Assembly (NCBI GenBank): GCA_949358305.1
Contig: OX442319.1
Location: 4,898,001 to 4,962,000, forward strand
Direction of reading: 5' to 3'
Source: Strigamia acuminata
Lineage: Eukaryota; Arthropoda; Chilopoda; Geophilomorpha; Linotaeniidae
Length of the DNA: 64,000 nt
Below are positions 1 through 8,899 of the stretch, in pieces. Both the position numbers and the translations under genes were made by a program. The notes beneath the pieces were generated by a model, which made no database searches, had not been told where the DNA came from, and saw only the letters and a list, made by a program, of their open reading frames with translations. Numbering within the stretch: the stretch's first letter is position 1; each line of letters begins with the position of its first letter.

Positions 1-4
1 ACGA

Positions 5-833
5 TCACAAATCTAACTCCCACTTCGGTTCCTCCTTTATTTCCATCTTCGGTTCCTCCTTTATCTCCATCTTCGTTTCTTCCTTTATCTCCATGTTCGG
101 TTCCTCCATTATCTTCATTCTATCATCCCTTGCTTTCTTTCCAGCTTTAGTTATCTTCCACTTGTAATAGTAATCTACCATCTCGGCCATACTTTTATTT
201 GGTAACTGAAAAAATAAATCAAATTTAAATTTATTTTTGTTTTTTATTTTTAAATTTGCACGTACTTCATGTTCCTTTATGAGACGCAAATCCGCTCCAA
301 AATGTTCATACCCCTGAAGAAATCCAAGCCTGTCTTTATCAGTCCATAGCTGAAGTGGAAATTGCTTGAAATTCCGCATATCAGCCTTTGCTTTACTGAT
401 GTCGTGTTCGTACCACAACAGCATTGCCAAACTCTAAAAATAAAATAAAATTTATCAACGATAAATCAAGACTTAGAGTTTAATCAAAACTATATAAACC
501 GACTTGTTCTGTCGTGTAGTTAAATTCACGCTCGGCCGAATTGATGTACTCTTGTACTAAAATTTAAAAATCGCATTTTTCATAAATGTAAATTGACGGA
601 GTGGAATTAATTTACTGTACCACTTACACTGTTCATCAGTAATTCTACTGTCCGGTGACCAATAAGGCGTTTCCAAAATTGTTTTCCTTTCTGCAATAAC
701 TACGTTTAATTAAAAATGTAAATGTTTACTGAAAAATTTCACGCGTACTTGTAAAAGTGCTTCTAAAAGAAGTAATAACTGCCTGATACTCGTCACCAAT
801 TCTTATCGAAGGCCTTCCATTTCCTTCAGCCAT
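5..833 (-). CDS. CoREST-like ELM2-SANT mini-protein A
   Basis: Five exons on the minus strand: 833-749, 690-628, 556-504, 433-266 and 205-5, with GT-AG junctions in consistent phase, giving about 189 aa. ATG is at 833. The order of motifs matches REST corepressors (RCOR/CoREST): an N-terminal IRIGDEYQAVI segment, an ELM2 core (tryptophan-serine-proline, then LQEY...TTEQ), then a single SANT domain (LWTDKDRLGFLQGYEHFG...LPNKSMAEMVDYYYKW). In the family, ELM2-SANT recruits HDAC1/2. The linker, second SANT and LSD1-binding part of full CoREST (usually over 400 aa) are absent. The tail is a short lysine/glutamate repeat built from MEIKEEPK. The last intron (206-265) is 60 bases with no in-frame stop, so its retention would simply add 20 residues. 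Gene A is divergent from gene B. A corepressor or dominant-negative role is inference. Confidence 0.8.
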
Positions 834-1159
834 AGTAAGATCGTAGTAAAAAGTATTCTGCACTTCGAGACCAGAGTTGCTTGTTTGTACGCAAAAATCA
901 GGATATACTGACTTCATGACGTAATAAAAATGCAATTAACACGTAGTTGATGACACGAATACGTGATATATGCAAATAAACGTCTGTGGATATAAATAAT
1001 TGGATGAAATTTGTAAAATTTGTAACGACGACTTTGATTGAGATGATGTCATAAAATTGCGTAAACACCATCAGGCGAGCACATTTTAAAACGTAACAAA
1101 CCGTCGGGATACTCAAAAACAATTCATTTTCATCAGTAGTCAGTACATTCGTCTTTATC
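834..1159. promoter_or_regulatory. Shared divergent promoter region of CoREST-like genes A and B
   Basis: The 326 bases between the two start codons must hold both promoters. Visible elements are a CRE-like TGACGTAA near 917 and an octamer-like ATGCAAAT near 968. I see no convincing TATA box in either direction. An unspliced reading frame runs partly through it on the minus strand, but it only extends gene A's first exon upstream and is not conserved in genes B or C. Confidence 0.45.
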
Positions 1160-2042
1160 ATGCCAAAAAGAGTAATAATATCGAATATACCAACGCTGCA
1201 AAGGAGAACGACAACGATAAGAATTGGTGACGAATATCAGGCAAATATTACTCCATTTACTCAAACTGTTACCGGTAGGTATAAAATTTTCCAATCTGCG
1301 TGCATATTATTTTTATTAAAAATATTCATTTTCTAAGATGTTGCGGACAGGGAACCAACGATAGAAAGGCCACAAGATGTGTGTTTGTGGGTACCAGACA
1401 GCAGAATTTCCGATGAACAGTGTAAGTGGTACATTTCTGTATTTTTAATGTTGTATTGGAGATAAAATTCGTTTTTTTAAATCTAGTGGAAGAATATCTC
1501 CAAACGGCGAAGAATAAAAATGGATATTCGACGGAACAAGTTGTGTTTATTTAGTTTTTTTATTTAATTTTTGATTTATTTTGGTTTTAATTTTAGAGTT
1601 TGGCAATGTTGATGTGGCACGATTACGACTCGGAAAAAGCGTTGGCTGATATCGAGAATTTTCAGCCCACGAAAGAGATATGGACTGATAAAGAAAAACG
1701 GTTATTTCATGCGGGTTATAATAAATATGGAAACGAGTTGAGGCTCATATGGTTGAATAAAGTATAGATATATATACGTGCAAATTTATAAAAATTAGAG
1801 TAAAGTTTTAATTTAATTTTTTTTTTTAGTTTGGGCCAAAGTCTTCGAAGAGTTTGGGCCATTTGGTAGAATACTTTTTCGATGCTAAGTCAGTTTTTCC
1901 CGAACCGCTAAAAAGAAGAAAGAGAACCGCGCCGATAGTCCTGGAGGTAACGGAGGAACCGAGTGTATTATTGCCAGAAAGTAAGGAAAAAGAAACCGAA
2001 AAAGAAGAACTTTCAAGACTACTGGAACTGGAAGACTACTGA
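1160..2042 (+). CDS. CoREST-like ELM2-SANT mini-protein B
   Basis: Five exons: 1160-1274, 1338-1421, 1487-1539, 1597-1761 and 1830-2042, all GT-AG and phase-consistent, giving about 209 aa. The intron positions match genes A and C exactly, so the three are paralogs. The protein shows the RCOR-type start (IRIGDEYQAN), the ELM2 half (LWVPDSRISDEQLEEYLQ, then GYSTEQSLAMLMW) and one SANT repeat (IWTDKEKRLFHAGYNKYG). The SANT C-terminal helix is altered compared with A and C: FGPKSSKSLGHLVEYFF replaces LPNKSM...YYYKW. The tail is acidic and ends in LLELEDY. It is probably a nuclear chromatin protein that can engage class I HDACs, but the LSD1-binding region and SANT2 of true CoREST are missing. 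The donor at 1762 (GTATAG) carries an in-frame TAG, so this copy depends on splicing. Confidence 0.8.
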
Positions 2043-2249
2043 TTTATTAATTAATTTGATTTAGAATTGATTTTTTTAATTTTTTTTCTGTTTTTTTTTT
2101 AGTGAGAATTTTATTTTTAAATTTGTTAATTTTTGAAGTTTTTGATCTAAATTGATTTGTCATAAATGAAAAGTATTCTATAAATGTTTTCGATGTTTAT
2201 TGCTTAACTCGGTTTAGATTTATTTAATTAAAAATGAAAAGAAATTGAA

Positions 2250-2519
2250 TTAATGAACTTTTCACGCAATCTAAAGCGATTTTACAAAATATTAAACTTA
2301 TTACAAAAATAAAAATTTTAAATTCGTAATTGTGTTGCACTTTCTGCATTTTAACTTCAAACGAGCAACTCTGATGCTCCAAAGTGCAGAATAATGCATT
2401 GCATTACAGGAAAGCCTAACCACGGATGGGGAAACTTCACTGCATAGCTTTAAGTAAACCCACTGAACTAAAATTTTGATTTCCACGCGCGAAAAGACAT
2501 TATAAATCAATACTTTGCA
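2250..2519. repeat. 3' flank duplication, copy 1 (downstream of gene B)
   Basis: This block matches 4701-5060 over most of its length. Shared landmarks in order are TTTTACAAAATAT, ATTACAAAAATAAAAATTTT, CAGGAAAGCCTAACCA, GGATGGGGAA, TTCACTGCATAGCTT, GTAAACCCACTG and ATCAATACTTTGCA. The homology lies downstream of the stop codons of genes B and C, so the duplication unit included 3' flanking DNA and was DNA-mediated. The two blocks differ by small indels. Confidence 0.75.
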
Positions 2520-2629
2520 TATTTTATCCAGAAATCCCACGAAAACTCGCACCATCTGGTGTCTAATAGTTAAAAACCGTGAAATTAAATTTTATTAGTA
2601 AAATTTGAGAATAAAAATAAATTCTTTAA

Positions 2630-3583
2630 TCATCCAAACAAACTGTTGAAAGTCGGCATACTCAAAAATAATTCCTCTTCATTATCTCCGAATTCAGTTT
2701 TATTCGTTACCAGTTCCTCAACCTCCATTTCCTCATCCGAATCTTCCTTTTCCGACCGAACTTTCCGCTTTTTCCGTCTCGGTTTTTTCACCGCCGATGA
2801 TTCATCCAAAAATTCATCTTCCCCGCCTCTTCGGCGCCTCGAATTCCGTATTTCCCCACGTTTTACACGCTTCCCATCCGTATTTCCCTTTTCCACCACC
2901 GCGAGCCGATGTCGCTCGTGCGCCTCAATTCGTTCGCACGCCGAATCAAACAAATTCTCCCGCACCAAACACAAATTCCCATCCAACGGATACAATTCCT
3001 TTTTAATATCCACATAAGCTCGATGAATCGCTCCAAAATCACCACAAATTACGTCGTTGAATAAATACTTTAATGCCGATTGAGCCGTTAACCGACTCGG
3101 GTCTCCGTCCTTTGTATTTATTAAAAAGTGCGCCATGTTTTTCGGACAAGCGACGAAATTAAACGCGTTGTGCTGTTTAAGTTTCAAGAAGATGAAATGG
3201 ATGTCGTGGTGTTGTTCCTCAACGACGGACTGTACGAAAGCGAGGATTTCTTCCCACTGGGTTTTCGTGACGCGGATTTTCGCCCTCGATGTTCCGGTGT
3301 CGGGTTGTTTGAAATAGATGGAATACAAGAGGTAGAGGCCGCCGGTCCGCCATTGAAACGAGTGGGGCGGGAGACAATAAGCGAGCGCCGTTGTTAGACA
3401 TTCGTTCGTGAAATTCGAGAGTTCGACGCCGTTTTCGTGGCCGCTGAAAATGTAAGATAGTTTCATTCGTGTCCAAAGTTTCGCGTATTCTTCGAATCGG
3501 ACGGAATTCGTCTCCTCGAAGCGTCGCAGTAAATCGCCGAAGTCGGAACGAATCCCGTCAGATATTGCGGATTTCGCATCCAT
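2630..3583 (-). CDS. SNAPC1: snRNA-activating protein complex subunit 1 (SNAP43)
   Basis: This intact intronless frame encodes 317 aa from the ATG at 3583. SNAPC1 is a subunit of SNAPc, the factor that binds the proximal sequence element of snRNA promoters and recruits RNA polymerase II or III. The N-terminal two thirds match the family: LLRRFEETNSVRFEEYAKLW, then MKLSYIF, then LPPHSFQWRTGGLYLLYSIY with an IRVT..QWEEILAF segment and the HFIFLKLKQHNAFNFVACP region. The C-terminal third is a basic and acidic low-complexity tail, with RRRRGG, KKPRRKKRKVR (a likely nuclear signal) and EEDSDEE-type runs, ending in FNSLFG. It is convergent with gene B and divergent from gene C, whose start is only 213 bases away. 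Vertebrate orthologs have introns, so the single exon may be lineage-specific loss or retroposition. Confidence 0.9.
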   Translation of the reverse strand: MDAKSAISDGIRSDFGDLLRRFEETNSVRFEEYAKLWTRMKLSYIFSGHENGVELSNFTNECLTTALAYCLPPHSFQWRTGGLYLLYSIYFKQPDTGTSRAKIRVTKTQWEEILAFVQSVVEEQHHDIHFIFLKLKQHNAFNFVACPKNMAHFLINTKDGDPSRLTAQSALKYLFNDVICGDFGAIHRAYVDIKKELYPLDGNLCLVRENLFDSACERIEAHERHRLAVVEKGNTDGKRVKRGEIRNSRRRRGGEDEFLDESSAVKKPRRKKRKVRSEKEDSDEEMEVEELVTNKTEFGDNEEELFLSMPTFNSLFG

Positions 3584-3795
3584 GAGGACGTTAATTTTAA
3601 AAATCTGCCGCCAGATGGTTCTAAAAATACAAAATTGACCCGCAGTCCCATTGGTTGATTTCGGTAAACGTTTGAAAGATGTTTTTAAGGACCAATGAGA
3701 TTCGACGCAATGAAATTCGACTCAATTAAAAATAATTGCGTAATATATCAACACACGTTTTCATCAGTGATCACACATTCATCTTTAGCATCGCT
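3584..3795. promoter_or_regulatory. Shared divergent promoter of SNAPC1 and CoREST-like gene C
   Basis: These 212 bases separate the SNAPC1 start (minus) from the gene C start (plus). They contain CCGCCAGATGG near 3608, the same core as the AGATGGCG motifs elsewhere in the window, and a CCAAT-type ATTGG near 3650. No TATA box is evident. Compact head-to-head spacing suggests a bidirectional promoter. Confidence 0.4.
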
Positions 3796-4594
3796 ATGGC
3801 TCTGTCGGGAAAAACGTATTCGATCAGAATTGGCGGACGTTATCAAGCAGTTATTCCTTCTTTTCATACGAATTTTAGCGGTAAATATGAAATTTTTCGA
3901 TGTATGTGTGTACGGTATTTTTATTTTAATTAAAAACATTTATTTTTAAAGATATTGAGGATAAAGAAACGATAGAGAGACAATTAGAGACACCTTTGTG
4001 GATACCGGACAGCAGAGTTTCCGACGATACGTGTAAGTTATTCATTTTTGTCAATTTATGTTGTGTGGTAAATAATTATTCGTTTTTGAATCTAGTGGAT
4101 GAATTTCTCCAAGAGACCAAGAATAAATATGGGTATTCGACGGAACAAGTAAGTTTATATAGTTTTTTTTATTATTTGATTTAATTTTAATTGATTTTTA
4201 TTATATTTTTAGAGTTTGGCGATGCTGATGTGGAATAAATACGATTTGGAAAAAGCGTTGACTGATATGAGGAATTTTAAGCCGGCAGTGAGAAATGATG
4301 TGTGGTGTGATGACGATAGGGCTGCGTTTAGTCGGGGTTTTGAACGTTTTGGGACGGATTTGCGTCTCATACAGAAGTGCGAAGTATGTTTCGTTCGTAT
4401 ATGTGTGGATTTTTTTTAAAAATATTCTAATTTGATTTTTTTTTTTTTTTTAGTTGCCACGGAAGAGTATGGAAGAGTTGATAGAATACTTTCACAACCC
4501 TACGACAGTTTTTCCTGAAAAGAAAACAAGGGATTGTAAGAGAACCACGAGACGGTCCTACGAAGAAGTTTCGAAGAAACAGAAGTTGGATTGA
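3796..4594 (+). CDS. CoREST-like ELM2-SANT mini-protein C
   Basis: Five exons: 3796-3880, 3952-4032, 4096-4148, 4213-4383 and 4454-4594, phase-consistent, giving about 176 aa. Layout is the same as in genes A and B. The first exon encodes SIRIGGRYQAVIPSF, nearly the CoREST consensus. The ELM2 part reads LWIPDSRVSDD and LDEFLQ, followed by GYSTEQSLAMLMWNKYDLEK. The SANT domain reads VWCDDDRAAFSRGFERFGTD and LPRKSMEELIEYF. The basic tail (KKTRDCKRTTRRS) may be a nuclear localisation signal. As in its paralogs, the second SANT domain and the LSD1-binding linker are absent. Exon 3 differs from that of gene B by only a few residues, so B and C look like the youngest pair, which agrees with their shared 3' flank. 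Confidence 0.8.
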
Positions 4595-4700
4595 CGATTG
4601 GTTTCCTAATTAACTTGATTAATTGATCAATTTTTTTTTAAAACAATTTTTACTGAGGAATATTTTTTAATTTGACAATTTTTGAATCATGATAAATGAA

Positions 4701-5060
4701 TTAATGAACATTTCATGCAATCTTTACCGATTTTACAAAATATAAACCTGTTATTACAAAAATAAAAATTTTAAATTCATAATTGTATGGTACTTTCTGT
4801 AAAAAAAGTTCATTTCATACATTCGAATAATCAATTGAGTGTTAATTGCGTTTTAATTTCAAAAAAGCAACTCCGACGATCTTGAGTGCAGAATACTTAT
4901 TTTTAACATCAATCATCACGCGAATAATTGCATTGCATCACAGGAAAGCCTAACCATGGATGGGGAATCTTCACTGCATAGCTTAACGGTTAAGGTAAAC
5001 CCACTGGACTGAAAATTTGGTTTCCATGCGTAAAAAGACATTGTGAATCAATACTTTGCA
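4701..5060. repeat. 3' flank duplication, copy 2 (downstream of gene C)
   Basis: This is the partner of 2250-2519, in the same orientation relative to its gene. It is longer because of inserted A/T-rich sequence around 4800-4850 and 4890-4935. The shared tracts are listed under copy 1. Confidence 0.75.
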
Positions 5061-5199
5061 ACGAGGAAACATCACGTTATTCAATGTTGAATTTACCCAT
5101 AGGAGACACCGCTGTCTCAGTAGCTTCTCATCCTTGACTGATAGCAGCTGCATTCAAAAAGTCGTCTTTTAAGTGTTTTTGTTTTATAATGTTAAAATA

Positions 5200-5520
5200 T
5201 AAAAAAATAGAAACATCTTAAAACGTAACGCAGTGAACCGGTATTTATTGTCAGTGCTGAACTGACCCAGCGGGATACCGGGAATTTCCAGATTACCCGT
5301 GACTTGAAATATCCAGATTTCCCGGTATAAATTTGTTCCCGTGGCCCGACCAATCCAGCTTTCCTGGTACTAAATTTGTTCCCAATCCAGCCGTTTATTG
5401 TCCAAATGTATTCCACTAATCAACAATTGCTCTACTGCGGTAGTGGTGGACCGGCAGCCTCTTGCTCACAGACCAACACTGGTCCCAGGACCACCACTTT
5501 GAGAAGCAGACTTAAAACAC
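5200..5520. mobile_element. Degenerate transposon remnant with GGGAACAAATTT repeat
   Basis: The stretch ends near GGACCACCACTTTGAGAAGCAG, which resembles the subterminal sequence of hAT-type elements. Its core (5273-5405), read on the minus strand, repeats the unit GGGAACAAATTTAGTACC and GGAAATCTGGATAT. The same unit, with CGGGCCACGGGAAC linkers, recurs in direct orientation at about 31940-32045. No transposase is visible. Assignment to hAT is a guess from the end sequence. Confidence 0.4.
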
Positions 5521-5682
5521 CACATTTTGAATGCAGCTACCGGTAACATGGCATCCAAATTTTCACCTATTTTGGTCTCGCAAAAGTAACGTCGTGTGCA
5601 CGTTACATTTTACGCAACCGCAAAACAAACGTCTAAACGCTACATTTTTCGCAACGTTTTGCAACGTGACGTTAAACTACAG

Positions 5683-5690
5683 TATATAAA
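5683..5690 (+). promoter_or_regulatory. TATA box of the small orphan gene at 5751
   Basis: TATATAAA lies 61 bases before the ATG at 5751, so a start site about 30 bases downstream would give a very short leader. Upstream are repeated GCAACG motifs (5650-5670) that may be part of the promoter. Confidence 0.55.
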
Positions 5691-5750
5691 TCGTTTCTAA
5701 CTCAACTATAGTCAGCTTAATCGATTCGATTTCACGTAGCAGTTGCAACC

Positions 5751-6095
5751 ATGAATATCACTGAACGCAATTTAAAAAGGCCGCTTCCGTTCCACGACAA
5801 TGAGCCGCCTACAAAGAAGGCCAATCTTAATCGTGATATTAACTATTGTGTTGGATGGGAGAGAAAAACAGAATCAACACAAAAATGTGGTGATGTAGGG
5901 GCAGTTGTTGCTGCAGATGATCGAATTAAACCTCAAACAAAATTACCACGAAATCTTGATGATCTGGCTTTGAAATTTCGGGAAAAATTATATAAAATTC
6001 AAAAGAAATGGGATAATTATCAAAAAACCATTCCTGAAAAATTACTAGCATCTCATTGCTACGTCATAATCGACGAAGACGATGATTGGTTTTAG
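5751..6095 (+). CDS. Small orphan protein, TATA-driven, 114 aa
   Basis: I do not recognise this protein. The frame is open from an ATG in good context (GCAACCATGA) to a TAG, with a TATA box at 5683 and an AATAAA at 6106-6111 right after the stop, so it looks like a compact intronless gene. It is hydrophilic and charged, with no signal peptide or membrane segment. It has a basic patch (NLKRPLP..., PPTKKANLNR), a central amphipathic stretch (LDDLALKFREKLYKIQKKW) likely to form a helix, and an acidic end (IIDEDDDWF). The basic segment could be a nuclear signal. A second short frame (6082-6312) overlaps the end and finishes in a coiled-coil-like segment (LEKEINTKLDTKFQEMREEY). I could not connect the two by a convincing intron. 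Confidence 0.5.
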   Translation: MNITERNLKRPLPFHDNEPPTKKANLNRDINYCVGWERKTESTQKCGDVGAVVAADDRIKPQTKLPRNLDDLALKFREKLYKIQKKWDNYQKTIPEKLLASHCYVIIDEDDDWF

Positions 6096-6105
6096 TGCAA
6101 TCGGC

Positions 6106-6111
6106 AATAAA
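6106..6111 (+). terminator. Polyadenylation signal for the 114-aa orphan gene
   Basis: AATAAA lies 11 bases beyond the stop codon at 6095. This is unusually close, but it fits a short 3'UTR. Confidence 0.4.
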
Positions 6112-6324
6112 CTGACCAGCTGCCCCTGCGCGCTGGTCACTACCTGCAGCGCTATGCACTTGGTGCAGCTCTTTCTCATAAGAGCGCAAATTCATTTCAT
6201 TCAATTCCAACTCCAATTGCATTCATTCATTTCATCGTTGGAAAAAGAGATCAACACCAAGTTGGATACCAAATTTCAAGAAATGAGAGAGGAATATGGT
6301 CACAAACTGTAAATTAAATAGTTT

Positions 6325-6555
6325 TCAGCCAAAAATTCAATTTTTTAGCCAAAAATTCAATTTTTCAGCCAAAAATTCAATTTTTCAGCCAAAAAATTCA
6401 ATTTTTCAGCCAATAATTCAATTTTTCAGCTAAAAATTCAATTTTTCAGCCAAAAATTCAATTTTTCAGCCAAAAAATTCAATTTTTCAGCCAATAATTC
6501 AATTTTTCAGCCAAAAATTCAATTTTTCAGCCAAAAAATTCAATTTTTCAGCCCC
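6325..6555. repeat. Minisatellite, 19-20 base unit
   Basis: Tandem copies of GCCAAAAATTCAATTTTTCA, with one-base variation in the A-run and an AATAATT variant that recurs at intervals. It starts directly after the small reading frame that ends at 6312. Confidence 0.9.
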
Positions 6556-7434
6556 TGTGTGATTTCGATTTCTAGCAGAAGCACTGAGATCCTCATCGAG
6601 ATTGTGTTTTGTTGTGTTAGAAACAAATAAAAATGAGCTTAGTGATTTCAAATTTTAATTCATCTAATTAATTTGTCTTAAATACAACAGTAAAGTCCAA
6701 GTTCCGAAACTTCAGTGTATGTTAGACCTTAAGTGAACCGAAAACCTAATTAGAAAAATATGGCGGCATTAAGCACTTGCACGAACGGGAACAAATATCA
6801 CTATTCACAACATTAATACGCTACTCACATCTAATCTCTCTTTCCTCCTCCGGCCGGATGGCGCGGCCAACACGAGCAGAACCAAATCTGGCAATTTTGG
6901 CAAATCAGGCATCGGCACTAACAAATAAGACTAAATAAATGGCGGCGATTGTTTGTTGTGGTTTAATCAACACGTGAACTGATTATTAGTATTATCAGTT
7001 AATTTGTTAAATTTTATTTATTTACCGTATTTTGTTGTGTTAGCGATGGAATCTCGAGACAAATTTTATTCATTTCATTTCAAAAAATGAAATGAATAGA
7101 ATTCATCTTGAGTTTTATAACAGTTGTTAATTATTTAAAAAAAAAGGTTCTTGTCCCACGTGCGGATGGTTCGGATCAATCCGCGGATCAGCGGATTCTC
7201 ATCCGCGGATTGATCGTGCGGATTAAGCGCCCATCCGATCCGCAATTAAAATGGCGATCGGATTGTTTGCTCCGATCCGCATCCGATCCGATCCGTGTAC
7301 AAGCTTACGTCACGTCTAATCCCGGAGATTTTAATTCAGCAGTACCTGCATCGGCATAACTGGAGGACCAATCTAATGGCATTAAGCGCTTGCAAGAACG
7401 GGAAAACAAGTATCGCTATTCAAAATCAACTGCC
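6556..7434. other. Gene-free stretch with palindromic GGATCCG-type repeat
   Basis: No gene is supported. From 7155 to 7300 there is a cluster of overlapping ATCCGCGGAT and GATCCG motifs in both orientations, which can fold on itself and is probably transposon-derived. Near 6765 the sequence ATGGCGGCATTAAGC resembles 7376-7388 (GGCATTAAGCGCTTGC), so the two sites may be ends of one element. Near 7070-7095 the short palindrome around TTTCATTTCAAAAAATGAAATGAA could form a hairpin. Confidence 0.4.
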
Positions 7435-7728
7435 TCAATACTCACGCCTGATATGGACTGTCAAATTCAAGATCACTTCTGGTTCGTCAAATTCAAGATC
7501 AGCTTCTGGACCGTCAAGATCAGCTCCTAGACCGTTAAGAAGAATATTTTCCATGTCTGAAACGTCAAATTCAAGATGAGCTTCTGCACCGTCAAATTCA
7601 AGATCAGCTTGTGCTCGTGCATGTCTTTCTACTGCTGGAAGAGATTCAGGAATGCTACTCGGCAGAGCAAAACATTGATTGACAGCAATAAATATGACAA
7701 AAACGTGAGCAATGATTACGAAAACCAT
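7435..7728 (-). CDS. Small secreted acidic protein, orphan, 97 aa
   Basis: This ATG frame begins with a textbook signal peptide: MVFVIIAHVFVIFIAVNQ, with likely cleavage after CFA (residue 21). The mature part is about 75 residues, acidic, and has no cysteine. It contains imperfect repeats of A-[DH]-L-E-F-D (QADLEFD, EAHLEFD, EADLEFD) separated by GPE/GAE linkers. A TATA box lies 48 bases upstream of the ATG on the same strand (7776-7783). Repeats and signal peptide suggest a secreted structural, mucosal or peptide-precursor protein. There are no clear dibasic cleavage sites between repeats, which argues against a standard neuropeptide precursor. I recognise no family. The last residues may be intron read-through if a downstream exon exists. 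Confidence 0.5.
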   Translation of the reverse strand: MVFVIIAHVFVIFIAVNQCFALPSSIPESLPAVERHARAQADLEFDGAEAHLEFDVSDMENILLNGLGADLDGPEADLEFDEPEVILNLTVHIRREY

Positions 7729-7775
7729 TTTTAGGTTTGTCAGAAAAAGATGTCAAACTCAGTACAGAATTTGGG

Positions 7776-7783
7776 CTTTTATA
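7776..7783 (-). promoter_or_regulatory. TATA box of the small secreted protein gene
   Basis: On the minus strand this reads TATAAAAG, 48 bases before the ATG at 7728. The distance implies a leader of roughly 15-20 bases. Confidence 0.55.
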
Positions 7784-8240
7784 CACGTCGTGTCTGTAAA
7801 CAACATGTGATGAATCTGGTGACGCAATATGAAATACGCGGAAGTAGTTAAAATGGTGATTCAATATTGAATAGAACTTTATTCCTGCCCCACATGTTCA
7901 TTACTTTGCAAGATTTTGGTTTCATTTTAGAGATATTCGAAAAGTTTTCATGCTTTTACACAATTTTATAAGTCAAAACGACATATTTAATAAGAAAGTG
8001 TAATTTGAGCGTGTAAATGGCCTTTTGACGTATGAAAGTAGGCTTCAACAGGGCTCCCACCCTTGACCAACTGCTGGCCACGTGGTCAGAAGGGACGCTG
8101 AGATACAAGAGCACTGCAGTGCAGCCACTCTTAGGGACTTAGCCACGACCACCCTTCCTGTAGGATCAGATTATAATCTGTGATATTAGTGCCCAACAGT
8201 CACACATTTGCAGCAATCGTGGAGAAAAGGCGTGTTCCTT

Positions 8241-8707
8241 TGTTATTACAAAGGAACAAGAATCCAGGGAAAGACATCTTTATTCATTTGCGTGTAAATC
8301 CAGAATACTCTCTTGAGCACCGGTTACATTCCAAGTAATCTCAAACCCTTCCCCAAGCCATCTAGTGGCCAATCTACACATTACAATATCACATTCCTCT
8401 CCTTCATCAAAACATACAGAAAAAATCACAAAATCAAAAACAATAAAATCACACAATAAAATCCATCTGGTAGTCCTTTTGCCACGCAGGTGGGCGTGTG
8501 TCTCTTTTCGGTCTTTCACGCCTCCCAGCCATCTCCCCCTCCACTCCATCGTCTGGTCTCTGCACCTCCTTCGGCTGCACCACCTCTCGCTCCGGATCCT
8601 CTTCCCATTCGACATCCCCGGCGTTCATCATCTCCTCACGTCCTCCACCCATCGCACCACGAACTTCCCTTTCCTCCTCTGTCCAAATTCGCTTGAAACA
8701 GGACGCG
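8241..8707 (-). mobile_element. 3' end of an LTR retrotransposon: pol tail, polypurine tract, LTR
   Basis: Read on the minus strand. A frame from about 8707 to 8449 ends in RPKRDTRPPAWQKDYQMDF, the arginine-rich P-P-A-W-x-K-D-Y tail typical of LTR-element polyproteins. Its preceding part is acidic and low complexity. A polypurine tract GAAGGAGAGGAA (8405-8394) directly abuts TGTGATATTG, the start of a 153-base LTR (8393-8241) that ends GTAATAACA, so it has the TG...CA termini. The LTR contains AATAAAG near 8280, a possible polyadenylation signal. No gag, protease or reverse transcriptase and no 5' LTR are present here, so this is a truncated remnant. Confidence 0.6.
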
Positions 8708-8899
8708 TTTTATGCCCAATGAATGTCATTTTAATGTTGAAAAACGTTATTTCAGGCTAAAAAACGGAACATATTTACACTATAAATACATTTTAAACTG
8801 TTAAATGCTATTTTCAGACTAAAAATCCATTTTTACACAAAATAATTGCGATTTTTACGTCTAAAACTCCAATTTACATTTAACACCATTTTGTTCCAG

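Noticed and set aside
2646-3397. Several plus-strand frames opposite SNAPC1
   Set aside because: Antisense shadows of the SNAPC1 exon; compositionally biased (serine/phenylalanine).
5-4594. Assigning genes A-C to the MIER or MTA family
   Set aside because: The ELM2 start (IR(I/V)G..YQAVI) and the ...Y(S/T)TEQ(S/A)L.ML.W linker fit CoREST much better than MIER or MTA.
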